DNA of 64,000 bases, taken from the NCBI RefSeq assembly GCF_000443995.1, contig NZ_AUMC01000010.1, forward strand, positions 1 through 64,000, written 5' to 3'. The position numbers and the translations under genes are program-made. The stretch's first letter is position 1; each line of letters opens with the position of its first letter. A model generated the notes under the pieces. That model saw nothing but the letters and a program-made list of their open reading frames with translations, searched no databases and had not been told where the DNA came from. Positions 19,539 to 28,067 of the stretch are shown here, in pieces. This DNA comes from Bacteriovorax sp. BAL6_X. GTDB lineage: Bacteria; Bdellovibrionota; Bacteriovoracia; Bacteriovoracales; Bacteriovoracaceae.

Positions 19539-20671
19539 GCAAGTTCCTTTCTAAATCTTTTATTATATGCTGGTAGTACGCGATCGAACGCTTCATAGAA
19601 GTGATACATTTCATCCTTCGTTCCAATACTGATACGAATAAATTCTGGCATCTCGTTAGCGACTAACTTTCTAATAATGACGCCTTCATTTAGAAGCTCT
19701 TCAAATATAAAGTCACTTGCTTCACTACTACCAGTTTTAATTGTAACAAAGTTTGTAACTGACTTTATTGGAGCAAAATGTCTCGCTGTTAAAAACTCCA
19801 TAAGTTCATCATAACGCTTGCGATTATTTCTAAGTGTACGCTCAAGGTGTGGCCTATCTTCAAGAGCACCCACTGCTCCTAGTTGTCCAATTAGATTTGG
19901 TTCAAAAGGTAGTTTCACTCTTGTAAGGTAGCCAATTAATTCAGGGTGACCAAAGCCATAGCCGACACGAATACCTGAAAGTCCATAAGCTTTAGAGAAT
20001 GTTCTAAGTGTAAGAACATTGTCATAACGGTAGTTCATCGAATCAGGGTAATCATCAAACTCTTGAGCAAATTCAAAATAAGCTTCATCTAGAATTACAA
20101 GAACATGAGGAGGCACGAATTTCATAAGGTAATCGAACTCTTCTTTTGTAATATAAGTTCCTGTTGGATTATTAGGATTTGCAATATAAATGATCTTAGT
20201 TTTATCAGATATATTCTCTGCAAGTGCTTTTACGTCGAAGCGGTAGTCTTCTGTCAGTGGGACTTTATTAAGTTTTGCTCCAACACTTCTGGCAAGAATA
20301 TAAAAGCCAATGAAAGTATTATCACAAGTTAGAACTTCATCATCTGGCTTAAGGAAGGCGCGAGCAATATAGGCCATAATTCCTTCTGAACCATTTCCAA
20401 GAATAATATTGTCGAGTTGTAGATCATACATCTTTGCTAGTTTTGATTTTAGCGCATAGGCATGCATATCTGGATAGCGGTGAAGGTCCCAGAGTCCACG
20501 AGTCATTTCACGAATAGCATAAGGAGATGGCCCAAGTGGGTTTTCATTCGAAGCTAGTTTAGAAACTTTTGTGAGTCCCTTTTCTCTAACTACTTCATCG
20601 ATTGGTTTACCAGCTTGGTAAACTTGTAGATTTTTTAAGTATTCTGGTACGAGATCTTTATGATGCATCAC
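19535..20671 (-). CDS. HisC-like aminotransferase (class I/II)
   Basis: PLP-dependent aminotransferase closest in pattern to histidinol-phosphate/aromatic aminotransferases. NENPLGPSPYA near residue 38, YIANPNNPTGTY, LDEAYFEFA, and the PLP-lysine motif TFSKAYGLSGIRVGYG are all intact. The 378 residues are normal. As first gene of the operon with FAH and HGD, and with no histidine genes around, it more likely transaminates tyrosine or phenylalanine (inference). It overlaps the FAH gene by four bases. Confidence 0.85.
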   Translation of the reverse strand: MMHHKDLVPEYLKNLQVYQAGKPIDEVVREKGLTKVSKLASNENPLGPSPYAIREMTRGLWDLHRYPDMHAYALKSKLAKMYDLQLDNIILGNGSEGIMAYIARAFLKPDDEVLTCDNTFIGFYILARSVGAKLNKVPLTEDYRFDVKALAENISDKTKIIYIANPNNPTGTYITKEEFDYLMKFVPPHVLVILDEAYFEFAQEFDDYPDSMNYRYDNVLTLRTFSKAYGLSGIRVGYGFGHPELIGYLTRVKLPFEPNLIGQLGAVGALEDRPHLERTLRNNRKRYDELMEFLTARHFAPIKSVTNFVTIKTGSSEASDFIFEELLNEGVIIRKLVANEMPEFIRISIGTKDEMYHFYEAFDRVLPAYNKRFRKELA

Positions 20672-20794
20672 TCTTCCTATTTCATATTTTAGTTTAATTA
20701 AATTTGAGAAATTCTATCGTCTTTAAGGCCGATTGAATAGTTTTGGTCATTGCATCATGTCTAAGAGAATGAGATGAATTAGACTTAATCTACT

Positions 20795-21199
20795 ATGAAT
20801 GATTATTACTTTGGACAATTTACTACTGAGCATCTTGAACTAATCCAAGAGGGGCTTAACTTATTTAATACAGGTCATTACTGGATGTGTCATGAGGTTG
20901 TTGAAGACCTTTGGATGGATTCCATTGGAGACAATGCGCGTTATGTGTATTGGGTTGTGATTCAACTTGCAACAGCACTTTACCACCATGAAGATGACAA
21001 TCTTAATGGAGCGAGTGGGATGGTCAATAAGGCCAAAGGTAAAATTGACTTCATTGAAAAAAATCATGTGGAGTCGGATATAATGGATAGGTACTTAGAC
21101 TGGCAGAATTTAAAAAGTATTGTGAAGGCCATTCCGACAAAGGCAACTTTAAGAGACTTTTCAAAATTGAAAGCTTTTAAATTCCCAGTTCAAAATTAA
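20795..21199 (+). CDS. DUF309 family protein
   Basis: A small helical protein of 134 residues with the DUF309 signature: GHYWMCHEVVEDLW (about 27-40), then WVVIQLATALYHHEDDNLNGA. The paired His-Glu and the later double His suggest a buried polar cluster, but no biochemical role is established for the family. It is divergent from the aminotransferase operon and ten bases upstream of the EI24-like gene, likely in one operon. Its ATG lacks a clear ribosome-binding site. Confidence 0.8.
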   Translation: MNDYYFGQFTTEHLELIQEGLNLFNTGHYWMCHEVVEDLWMDSIGDNARYVYWVVIQLATALYHHEDDNLNGASGMVNKAKGKIDFIEKNHVESDIMDRYLDWQNLKSIVKAIPTKATLRDFSKLKAFKFPVQN

Positions 21200-21209
21200 T
21201 GGAGTCAAA

Positions 21210-21950
21210 ATGATTGGAAAACTTCCATATTTCTTTTTTCGTTCAATGAATATTCTTAAGTCAGACAAGAAAATTATCTTGATCGCTCTTTGTCCGGTCT
21301 TAATTGGTTTTATACTTTATTATTCACTAGGGCACTATGCCTTTAGTGAAGTCTCGACTTGGGGACATGGTTATATCAATGAGAAGTACCCTGATCAGGG
21401 CTGGGTGAGTACTGTCTTTTCTGGAGTTTTAATTATTCTTCTAGGGGTCATTATTAACTGGACATTCTTTATTGTGGTCTCAGTTATTGCTTCTCCTTTT
21501 AATGATATGCTCAGCTCGCGAGTTGAGATGATTTATAAATTACAAAAAGATACGAGTGATACACTTGCTCAGACTTTAAAAAGACTACCTAGTATTCTCA
21601 TGAATGAACTTAAAAAAATTGGTGTGATTGTAATTCTATCTATTATCAATATTGGTATTGGGTTTTTCTTTCCTCCGATTACATTTGTTCTCGGAGGACT
21701 GATCCTTGCGATTTCATTTATTGATTATTCTTGGTCTAGAAATAACCTAACTTTTGCGGAGTGCATAGGGGATGTAAAATCTGGTTTTCTACCTTATTTA
21801 CTAGGTGGAGTTGGATTTATGATCCTTATTTCTGTTCCAATCTTAAACCTATTCTTTCTTCCACTTGCTGTTGTTTTCTTTACAGTAATTTACTGTGAAT
21901 TAAGAATTAAAGAGAGGGCTCCAAGTGAAGAAGTTCCTACTCAGGATTAA
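21210..21950 (+). CDS. EI24/CysZ-like membrane protein
   Basis: A 246-residue inner-membrane protein with about four to six hydrophobic helices. The motif VISVIASPFNDMLSSRVEMIY (about 91-111) is the SPF-D-LS-VE pattern of the EI24 family, which includes the sulfate permease CysZ. No cysteine-biosynthesis gene is adjacent, so sulfate transport is not supported by context. GGAG precedes the ATG. Its end overlaps the next gene by 26 bases. Confidence 0.75.
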   Translation: MIGKLPYFFFRSMNILKSDKKIILIALCPVLIGFILYYSLGHYAFSEVSTWGHGYINEKYPDQGWVSTVFSGVLIILLGVIINWTFFIVVSVIASPFNDMLSSRVEMIYKLQKDTSDTLAQTLKRLPSILMNELKKIGVIVILSIINIGIGFFFPPITFVLGGLILAISFIDYSWSRNNLTFAECIGDVKSGFLPYLLGGVGFMILISVPILNLFFLPLAVVFFTVIYCELRIKERAPSEEVPTQD

Positions 21951-22857
21951 AGGTGATGAAGCAGAATTCGCTTCGATCTTACCTGTAGTGAATGCCATTC
22001 TTAAAGAGCATGAGGATAATCAAGTAGCAATTGTTTATACAGATGTAACTCGGATAGATGATTTTTGGTTACCTGAAAGAAGTTGGGCCTATTCCATTTC
22101 AAAGAAAGAAACGGAATCAATGTTTGCGGCCCATAAGTTTGCAGCAAATCTACACGAAGTCTTTAATACAGATTACTATATTGATTATGTAAATGATATG
22201 TACTCGGCAGTTCTTGGGCTAGCTTTTAGAGCAAATGTGAAGATAGGTTTACAAGGTGGACCAAAAAGTTTTTTTTATCAAGTATCATTACCAGAGTATA
22301 GTGGAGACTACTTAGATGAAAAGAAAGTGAGTGCTTTAAAGGCAGTAGAAGGTGATTTCAAATGCTCTAATATTGATCACACTTTTACACATAAGAAAAT
22401 CTCAAATATATTTATTAATTATCCACATAAATATGATGTCGAATTTGTAGAAAGGATGAATTTTCTAGCGGAGTGTTTACCGACTTTGAAACTACATGGG
22501 TATATTCCAAGTGAAGCACTAGAGGCTTATGATGGAGTTAAGGTAAGTAAAAGAATAAGTTTATTTAGTGAATCTTCAAATATTCTTCGTCGTCGTATTG
22601 ATGAGTTTGATGCTGTGATTACTAAATCACTTGCAACAGCACAAATGGGCCGTAATCGTGGCCAAGTAGCCTTCTTAGTTGGTGATGAAGAGCAGACAAT
22701 TCCTGAATGGAAGCATATGCCTGAGACAATTGGTCGTCTTTGTTTTAGTGGATCAACGCTTTTATCATACGGAATTAACGAATTAATTCAGCTAAAAACT
22801 TTTCCGGATCTAGAAGATTATATACTTAATTATCAGTCACTTAGACTAGTTCCATAG
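21925..22857 (+). CDS. GT9 (heptosyltransferase)-like protein
   Basis: A 310-residue protein whose N-terminus (FLLRIKGDEAEFASILPVV) resembles the start of ADP-heptose:LPS heptosyltransferases (family GT9). GLQGGPKSFFY follows in the middle. The C-terminal nucleotide-site motifs are not obvious, so it may be a divergent or inactive member. The GTG at 21925 is chosen because GAGAGG lies seven bases upstream, inside the EI24-like gene. Such a 26-base overlap suggests coupled translation. The role may be in LPS core assembly. Confidence 0.6.
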   Translation: MKKFLLRIKGDEAEFASILPVVNAILKEHEDNQVAIVYTDVTRIDDFWLPERSWAYSISKKETESMFAAHKFAANLHEVFNTDYYIDYVNDMYSAVLGLAFRANVKIGLQGGPKSFFYQVSLPEYSGDYLDEKKVSALKAVEGDFKCSNIDHTFTHKKISNIFINYPHKYDVEFVERMNFLAECLPTLKLHGYIPSEALEAYDGVKVSKRISLFSESSNILRRRIDEFDAVITKSLATAQMGRNRGQVAFLVGDEEQTIPEWKHMPETIGRLCFSGSTLLSYGINELIQLKTFPDLEDYILNYQSLRLVP

Positions 22858-22909
22858 TTCTAAAAAAGACATGTTTGCGAGGCCGCTATAATATTGCTAA
22901 AATATTTCT

Positions 22910-23446
22910 ATGGTGGCCGCAAAAGATCTCACATTTGCTCCTTTTGAAATCGTTCCTGTGGAAGTGGATGATATCAAGTCATTGGCCAGAATCTATGTTG
23001 ATTGCTTTTGGGAAAATTACAAAGGCATTCTCTCTAAAGATTATCTCTATTCTTTAAAGTATTCAGATGTACAACAAGTTTGGGAACGAAAAATTCCTCG
23101 AAGGCCCACGGAGGGGGGAACTCTTGTCTTTCATGCACCAGATGGTGATGTGGTTGGTTTTATTGATTATGGGCCAGCTCGTGAGCATGAACATGGTATT
23201 CCAGGTGAAATCTATGACTTTTATATATTAAAAAAGTATCAGAAGTCTGGCATGGGACAAAAGCTATTCGAAGCTGTAATTAAAGACTTTAAAAATCGAG
23301 GATATGATTGTTTTTACCTTTGTACCTTTAAAGAAAATCCTTCAAAAGGATTCTTTATTGAAAATGGAGGAAAAGTTTTAAAAGAGTCACCCTTCGAGTT
23401 TAATGGTGAGATTTATCAAGAAGAATATTTTTATTTTGAGATATAA
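22910..23446 (+). CDS. GNAT family N-acetyltransferase
   Basis: A 178-residue acetyl-CoA-dependent acyltransferase. The acetyl-CoA loop is KKYQKSGMGQKLFEAVI near residues 107-123 (pattern Q-x-x-G-x-G/A), preceded by EIYDFYILKK on the central strand and followed by LCTFKENPSKGFFIENGG. This resembles RimI-type or small-molecule acetyltransferases; the acceptor cannot be told. A TATAAT-like element lies at about 22886-22891, 20 bases before the ATG, so a short-leader promoter is possible. Confidence 0.85.
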   Translation: MVAAKDLTFAPFEIVPVEVDDIKSLARIYVDCFWENYKGILSKDYLYSLKYSDVQQVWERKIPRRPTEGGTLVFHAPDGDVVGFIDYGPAREHEHGIPGEIYDFYILKKYQKSGMGQKLFEAVIKDFKNRGYDCFYLCTFKENPSKGFFIENGGKVLKESPFEFNGEIYQEEYFYFEI

Positions 23447-23477
23447 AAAAGGCCCTAATCATAGGGCCCTTTTTTTA
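23445..23477. terminator. Bidirectional terminator between GNAT gene and valS
   Basis: GGCCCT/AGGGCC with an AATCAT loop is flanked by A6 on the left and T7 on the right. It overlaps the last codons of the convergent valS and can serve both strands. Confidence 0.85.
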
Positions 23478-26141
23478 TGATTTGAATTGTTCAATTTGTT
23501 CTTTAAGTGAGTTTAGTTTTTCTTCAAAGTCACTTGCTTTTTGTTTTACTTCAACAACTACTTCCTCTGGTGCGTTTGCCATAAATTTTTCGTTATTAAG
23601 TTTTTTTCCAATCTTATCAAATTCTTTTTGAGTTTTATCGAAATCTTTCTCAAGTCGCTTGATTTGCGCATCAAGATCAATCACACCATCAAGCTTTAAG
23701 AAGATATCAGTGTGAGTCGTTGCCTTCATGATACACTTCTTTGGGTTTTCGCTAGTCTTTGCTGCTATTGATACATCTTTTGCACGAGCTAAATCTTGCA
23801 TACCGGCCATATTGTCTGCAAAGTAAGAAGATGCCTCTTTATCGTCAGTTAGAAGAACTACCTCAACTTCATCCTTCGGTTTTATATTTACTGATTGTCT
23901 AAGGAAACGAATTCCTGAAACAACTTCAATAAATTTATTCATCTTAACTTGTTCACTAGGGAAGTTAAGTGCAGCATCATACTCAGGGTAGTCTGCTGAG
24001 ATTAGTAGGTCTTCACTGTCTTCTTTTAAATAACCCCAAAGCTCTTCTGTTATAAAAGGAGTAATAGGGTGAAGAAGGGCAGTAATCTTTCTAAAACAAT
24101 ATTTTAGAACTGTTGCTCTTTGTACTTTAGATATTTCGTCTTCACCGTTAAGAGTATTCTTTGAAAGTTCGATAAACCAAGAACAGAACTTATCGTAGAC
24201 AAAAGAGTAAACTTCAGAACAAGCATCATCGTAGCGGAAAGAATCGAGAGATTCATTCACAATTTTTGTTGCATCGTTCAGCTCTGATAGAATCCATTTC
24301 TCTTGATCATCAAGGTTTGATGGAAGCTCTTTTTGAGCAAGATCTAAGAACGGAGAGATGAAACGGAAAGCATTCCAAATCTTATTAATAAAGTTTCTAT
24401 AACCAGCTATTCTTTCTGGGTCTAGGTTGATGGCACGGTTGTAACCTGAACCGGCAGCAAGAGTGAAGCGGAAAGCATCTGCTCCATATTGCTCAACCAT
24501 CTCAAGTGGATCAATACCGTTACCAAGAGACTTACTCATTTTGCGCCCTAGCTTATCTCTAACGATTGCGTGGATATAAACCTTATCGAATGGTACTTGG
24601 TTTGAAAACTTAGTTCCCATCATCATCATTCTAGCAACCCAGAAGAAGATAATATCAAAGCCAGTGATTAGTACTGAAGTCGGATAGAACTTATCAAAAC
24701 CGCGCTCTTTCATTCTCTCTTCATTTGGCCAACCAAGTGTCGACATTGGCCATAGCCCTGATGAGAACCATGTATCAAGAACATCAGGATCTTGCGTGTA
24801 ATCTTTTGCGCTACACTTTGGACATGATTCAGGCTCAAGAGCTTCATCTGCCCATTGGTTTTCACAAGAGTTACATGTAAATACTGGAATTCTATGTCCC
24901 CATAGAAGTTGGCGAGAAACACACCAGTTCTTTGGTTCACGTAGCCAAGCAAAGTAAGTATTCTCCCATCCTTTCGGATAGAAACGAGTTGTATCATCCT
25001 CAACTTTTGCTACGGCCTCTGCTGCCATATCGTGAACATTTACAAACCATTGCTTTGAGATCATTGGTTCAATAACAACACCTGATCTCTCTCCGTGACC
25101 AACTTGGTGCACGTGCTTTTCTTCTTTAACGAATAGTTCAAGCTCTTTAAGCTTTTCAATAACACCCTTACGAGCCTTTTTACAAGGTAGGCCTTGCCAC
25201 TCAAGACCGTGCTCATTTAGAGTTCCATCTAGATTAAGGATATTGATGATTTCAAGATTATGTCTCTTTCCAATTTCAAAGTCATTGAAGTCGTGACCTG
25301 GAGTAACTTTTAGGCAACCTGTACCTTTTTCAATATCAACGTGTTCGTCACCAACAATTGGAACTTCACGGTTGCAAAGTGGAACGATTGCTTTCTTACC
25401 AATTAGGTGAGCAAATCTTTCGTCATTTGGGTTAACTGCAACGGCCGTATCACCAAGTAGTGTTTCTGGTCTCGTTGTAGCAACTTCTAATTTGATATCA
25501 CTATCTTTAACAGAGTAGAGAATATGATAGAAGGCACCGTTAACTTCTTTGTGATCAACTTCTGCATCAGAAATCGCTGATTGAAGTTTTGGGTCCCAGT
25601 TAACGATATAGTCTGATTGATAAATTAAACCTTCATTGTAGAGAGTAACGAAAGCGCGTCTTACGGCTTCGTTTGCTTCCGGATCCATTGTGAACATTGA
25701 GTAGTCCCAATCACAGCTTGCTCCCATTACTCTTTGTTGGTTAGCGATTACGCCACCATATTGTTCTTTCCATTCCCAGATCTTCTTTAAGAAGTCTTCA
25801 CGAGAGTAGTCATGCTTAGTTTTCTTTTCTTCATTCCAGATTAGCTCTTCAACTTTTGATTGAGTTGCAATACCTGCGTGATCCATTCCTGGAAGGAAGA
25901 GGGTTTCGTAACCTTTCATTCTTTTAAAACGAATAAGGGCGTCTTGAGTTGTGATATCAAGAGCGTGACCTGCGTGAAGAATTCCTGTGACGTTTGGAGG
26001 TGGCATAATGACGCAAAAAGACTCACCAGTCTTTCCTGCTTTAGGAGTAAAATACTTTTCATTTTCCCATTTTTGATACCACTTCTTTTCTACATCATTA
26101 GAGCTATATGTTTTAGGTAGCTCATCGAAATTTTTTGTCAC
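23475..26141 (-). CDS. valS: Valine-tRNA ligase
   Basis: Charges tRNA-Val and edits mischarged threonine. The HIGH-class motif is HAGH at residues 56-59 after PPPNVTG. The KMSKS motif with SLGNG follows near residue 533. Between them is the editing domain with TTRPETLLGDTAVAV. The C-terminal end is a lysine/glutamate coiled coil (about 820-888), as in other ValRS. At 888 residues it is standard size. The start is GTG at 26141 with GGAAG upstream. Confidence 0.97.
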   Translation of the reverse strand: MTKNFDELPKTYSSNDVEKKWYQKWENEKYFTPKAGKTGESFCVIMPPPNVTGILHAGHALDITTQDALIRFKRMKGYETLFLPGMDHAGIATQSKVEELIWNEEKKTKHDYSREDFLKKIWEWKEQYGGVIANQQRVMGASCDWDYSMFTMDPEANEAVRRAFVTLYNEGLIYQSDYIVNWDPKLQSAISDAEVDHKEVNGAFYHILYSVKDSDIKLEVATTRPETLLGDTAVAVNPNDERFAHLIGKKAIVPLCNREVPIVGDEHVDIEKGTGCLKVTPGHDFNDFEIGKRHNLEIINILNLDGTLNEHGLEWQGLPCKKARKGVIEKLKELELFVKEEKHVHQVGHGERSGVVIEPMISKQWFVNVHDMAAEAVAKVEDDTTRFYPKGWENTYFAWLREPKNWCVSRQLLWGHRIPVFTCNSCENQWADEALEPESCPKCSAKDYTQDPDVLDTWFSSGLWPMSTLGWPNEERMKERGFDKFYPTSVLITGFDIIFFWVARMMMMGTKFSNQVPFDKVYIHAIVRDKLGRKMSKSLGNGIDPLEMVEQYGADAFRFTLAAGSGYNRAINLDPERIAGYRNFINKIWNAFRFISPFLDLAQKELPSNLDDQEKWILSELNDATKIVNESLDSFRYDDACSEVYSFVYDKFCSWFIELSKNTLNGEDEISKVQRATVLKYCFRKITALLHPITPFITEELWGYLKEDSEDLLISADYPEYDAALNFPSEQVKMNKFIEVVSGIRFLRQSVNIKPKDEVEVVLLTDDKEASSYFADNMAGMQDLARAKDVSIAAKTSENPKKCIMKATTHTDIFLKLDGVIDLDAQIKRLEKDFDKTQKEFDKIGKKLNNEKFMANAPEEVVVEVKQKASDFEEKLNSLKEQIEQFKS

Positions 26142-26262
26142 AATTTCTTCCTTTTTTCGATTTAACTAATTGAAATTATATATCATAGGATACACGTTAT
26201 TTCTTTTAAAAATAGATGGGTAAATAGTTGAAATCCCCAAAAAGTACACGCCACCTTTAATC

Positions 26263-27018
26263 TTACTCCCAGTTTTCGACGGGCTCTGGCAGCTCTTGAG
26301 GGGCCTTGTAATCAGGGTCTTTGCTAGGCGCGTTGTTAAAGAGAAGCTTATCAACTTGTCTTCTGGCCTTGATCAGATCAATGTCATTTATCGAGATATA
26401 AGAGATATCATTATCTTTTTTGTAAGTTGCGGCCGTAATACTTAAATTACGATTTAGGGAGTTGAGAATTTCTAGGTTTGTCTTTAATAGTGTTGCATTA
26501 CGAATTGAACTTGGCTTCCTTAGCGTATCAATCCAATATTGTAGATAGCTAATTCGGTTCATGAAGACCTTTAATTCTGGTGAAATTTTTAAATCTCTAT
26601 TTTTAATATAAGCGTTGTACTCTCTTAAATTTCTATTTGTTAATAACTCACCAATATCTTTTAAAATCTTCGCAGATATTGTTTTTGAAAATGGAAAATT
26701 AGCTTCGATGGATTTAATATTCTGATCAAGCTCATTGTAGAGTGCTTGAGAGATATTTACATGCTCATACTGTTTATTCAACTTTGTATTTAAGATAGTG
26801 TTTAGAATCATTAACTCGATAAAATCATTATCAAGAGGTGAGGTCAGATTCTTACTAAGTCCAATAATATACTCTTGGTTTATCTTACTATTAAGATAAA
26901 GCTCTGTTACCAAATTCTTAAGCATCGGACTAAGACTTGGTGAAAATTTAAGCTCTTGTTGTGTTGGTTCAGATGCAAAAATTTTGAATGTGATAAGTAA
27001 TATGATTAGTAATCTCAT
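26263..27018 (-). CDS. Exported helical protein of unknown function
   Basis: A 251-residue protein with a signal peptide (MRLLIILLITFKIFAS, cleavage near residue 16). The mature chain is predominantly helical and Leu/Asn/Lys-rich and ends in a proline-rich tail (KAPQELPEPVENWE). It contains no cysteines and no domain I recognise. Its ATG overlaps the stop of the preceding gene by four bases (ATGA), making it the third exported protein of one operon behind the Fe-S oxidoreductase gene. Confidence 0.7.
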   Translation of the reverse strand: MRLLIILLITFKIFASEPTQQELKFSPSLSPMLKNLVTELYLNSKINQEYIIGLSKNLTSPLDNDFIELMILNTILNTKLNKQYEHVNISQALYNELDQNIKSIEANFPFSKTISAKILKDIGELLTNRNLREYNAYIKNRDLKISPELKVFMNRISYLQYWIDTLRKPSSIRNATLLKTNLEILNSLNRNLSITAATYKKDNDISYISINDIDLIKARRQVDKLLFNNAPSKDPDYKAPQELPEPVENWE

Positions 27019-28067
27019 AGTTTTGATTTAATCTCTTTATTGATACTAAATTTCCCTTCCTTATTCTTTAACAAGTAGATCTTGTCCTTATAAGGAACTA
27101 AGATTGATTTATTATGAAGCACAATATTTGAAATATAGTTCAAATCAGTTCTTTGGTAGAGCTTCTTATCTTCTAGGTTGAAAGACACAATCTCTCTTTG
27201 ATTAAAGAGGTTAGAGTTCTCACTTTTTAATGTCAAAATAAAGAATAGCTCATTATTTAGAATGTTTAAATTGAAGGCCGGTCCTGACTGAGTGTTTATA
27301 AGTGGAGTTCTTTTTGTAAAATCTACTCTTCCTTTTTCTAACTCTGTTAAATCCATATATGGATTCTTACCACCAGATGATTCGAGGATGAATACTTTAT
27401 TGTCGGAACTCGCTAGGCTGATTACCTGATTTGCTTTATCGAACTGGTGAAGAAGATAATTTTTCTTAGAACGATTATTAAAAATATTAAGATTGATTTT
27501 AAATTCAAGATTCTTGTCTGTGTAATAGATAAGACTATCATCAAATATCTCTACTTCACTCTGGTGAAGTATATCTTTTGTTATTAGCGGAATTGAAAAT
27601 CGATCGAGATTGTTTTTTATATTTACGACTTCAATATATAACTTACTTTCGTCTTCTTTTGTGTAAGAGATATAATTACTTTTATGATGAAATTTTGGGT
27701 AGCTACCTTTTCCAACGAAGTCTAATTGATTCTTTTTGATATGATAAAAATATATTTCTGATTCAGAGATGTATGAAAAGTCTTTGTAGTGTTCACCTTT
27801 AACGCTAATGATATAGAGATCATCAGATGCCTTAATAACATCAAATTCACTATCCGTTTTCTTTTCTAAGACTGTGTTGGCGCGATTCTTTGCTGAGTAT
27901 GCTATTGCATTCTTTCCTTTTAAGTAGAAAGTAATTCCATTTAAATCGTCATATTTTAGATTGTGAACGTTTTGCCTCGTGGATAACTCAAGTAGTGCTG
28001 ACTTCGAAAACACACTTATCGCAAGAAGTGATGAAGTAACGAGTTTTGTGAAATTAGTAAAGGCCAT
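27015..28067 (-). CDS. Exported protein, possible beta-propeller
   Basis: A 350-residue protein with a putative signal peptide (about residues 1-24). The body is a series of short beta-type repeats alternating hydrophobic and charged residues (YIISVKGEHYKDF, SLIYYTDKNLEF, NELFFILTLKSEN, SILVPYKDKIYLL), as in propeller-like or WD/PD40 folds. That reading is tentative. No catalytic motif is seen. It overlaps the gene before it by 14 bases and the one after by four, so all are translated together. Confidence 0.65.
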   Translation of the reverse strand: MAFTNFTKLVTSSLLAISVFSKSALLELSTRQNVHNLKYDDLNGITFYLKGKNAIAYSAKNRANTVLEKKTDSEFDVIKASDDLYIISVKGEHYKDFSYISESEIYFYHIKKNQLDFVGKGSYPKFHHKSNYISYTKEDESKLYIEVVNIKNNLDRFSIPLITKDILHQSEVEIFDDSLIYYTDKNLEFKINLNIFNNRSKKNYLLHQFDKANQVISLASSDNKVFILESSGGKNPYMDLTELEKGRVDFTKRTPLINTQSGPAFNLNILNNELFFILTLKSENSNLFNQREIVSFNLEDKKLYQRTDLNYISNIVLHNKSILVPYKDKIYLLKNKEGKFSINKEIKSKL

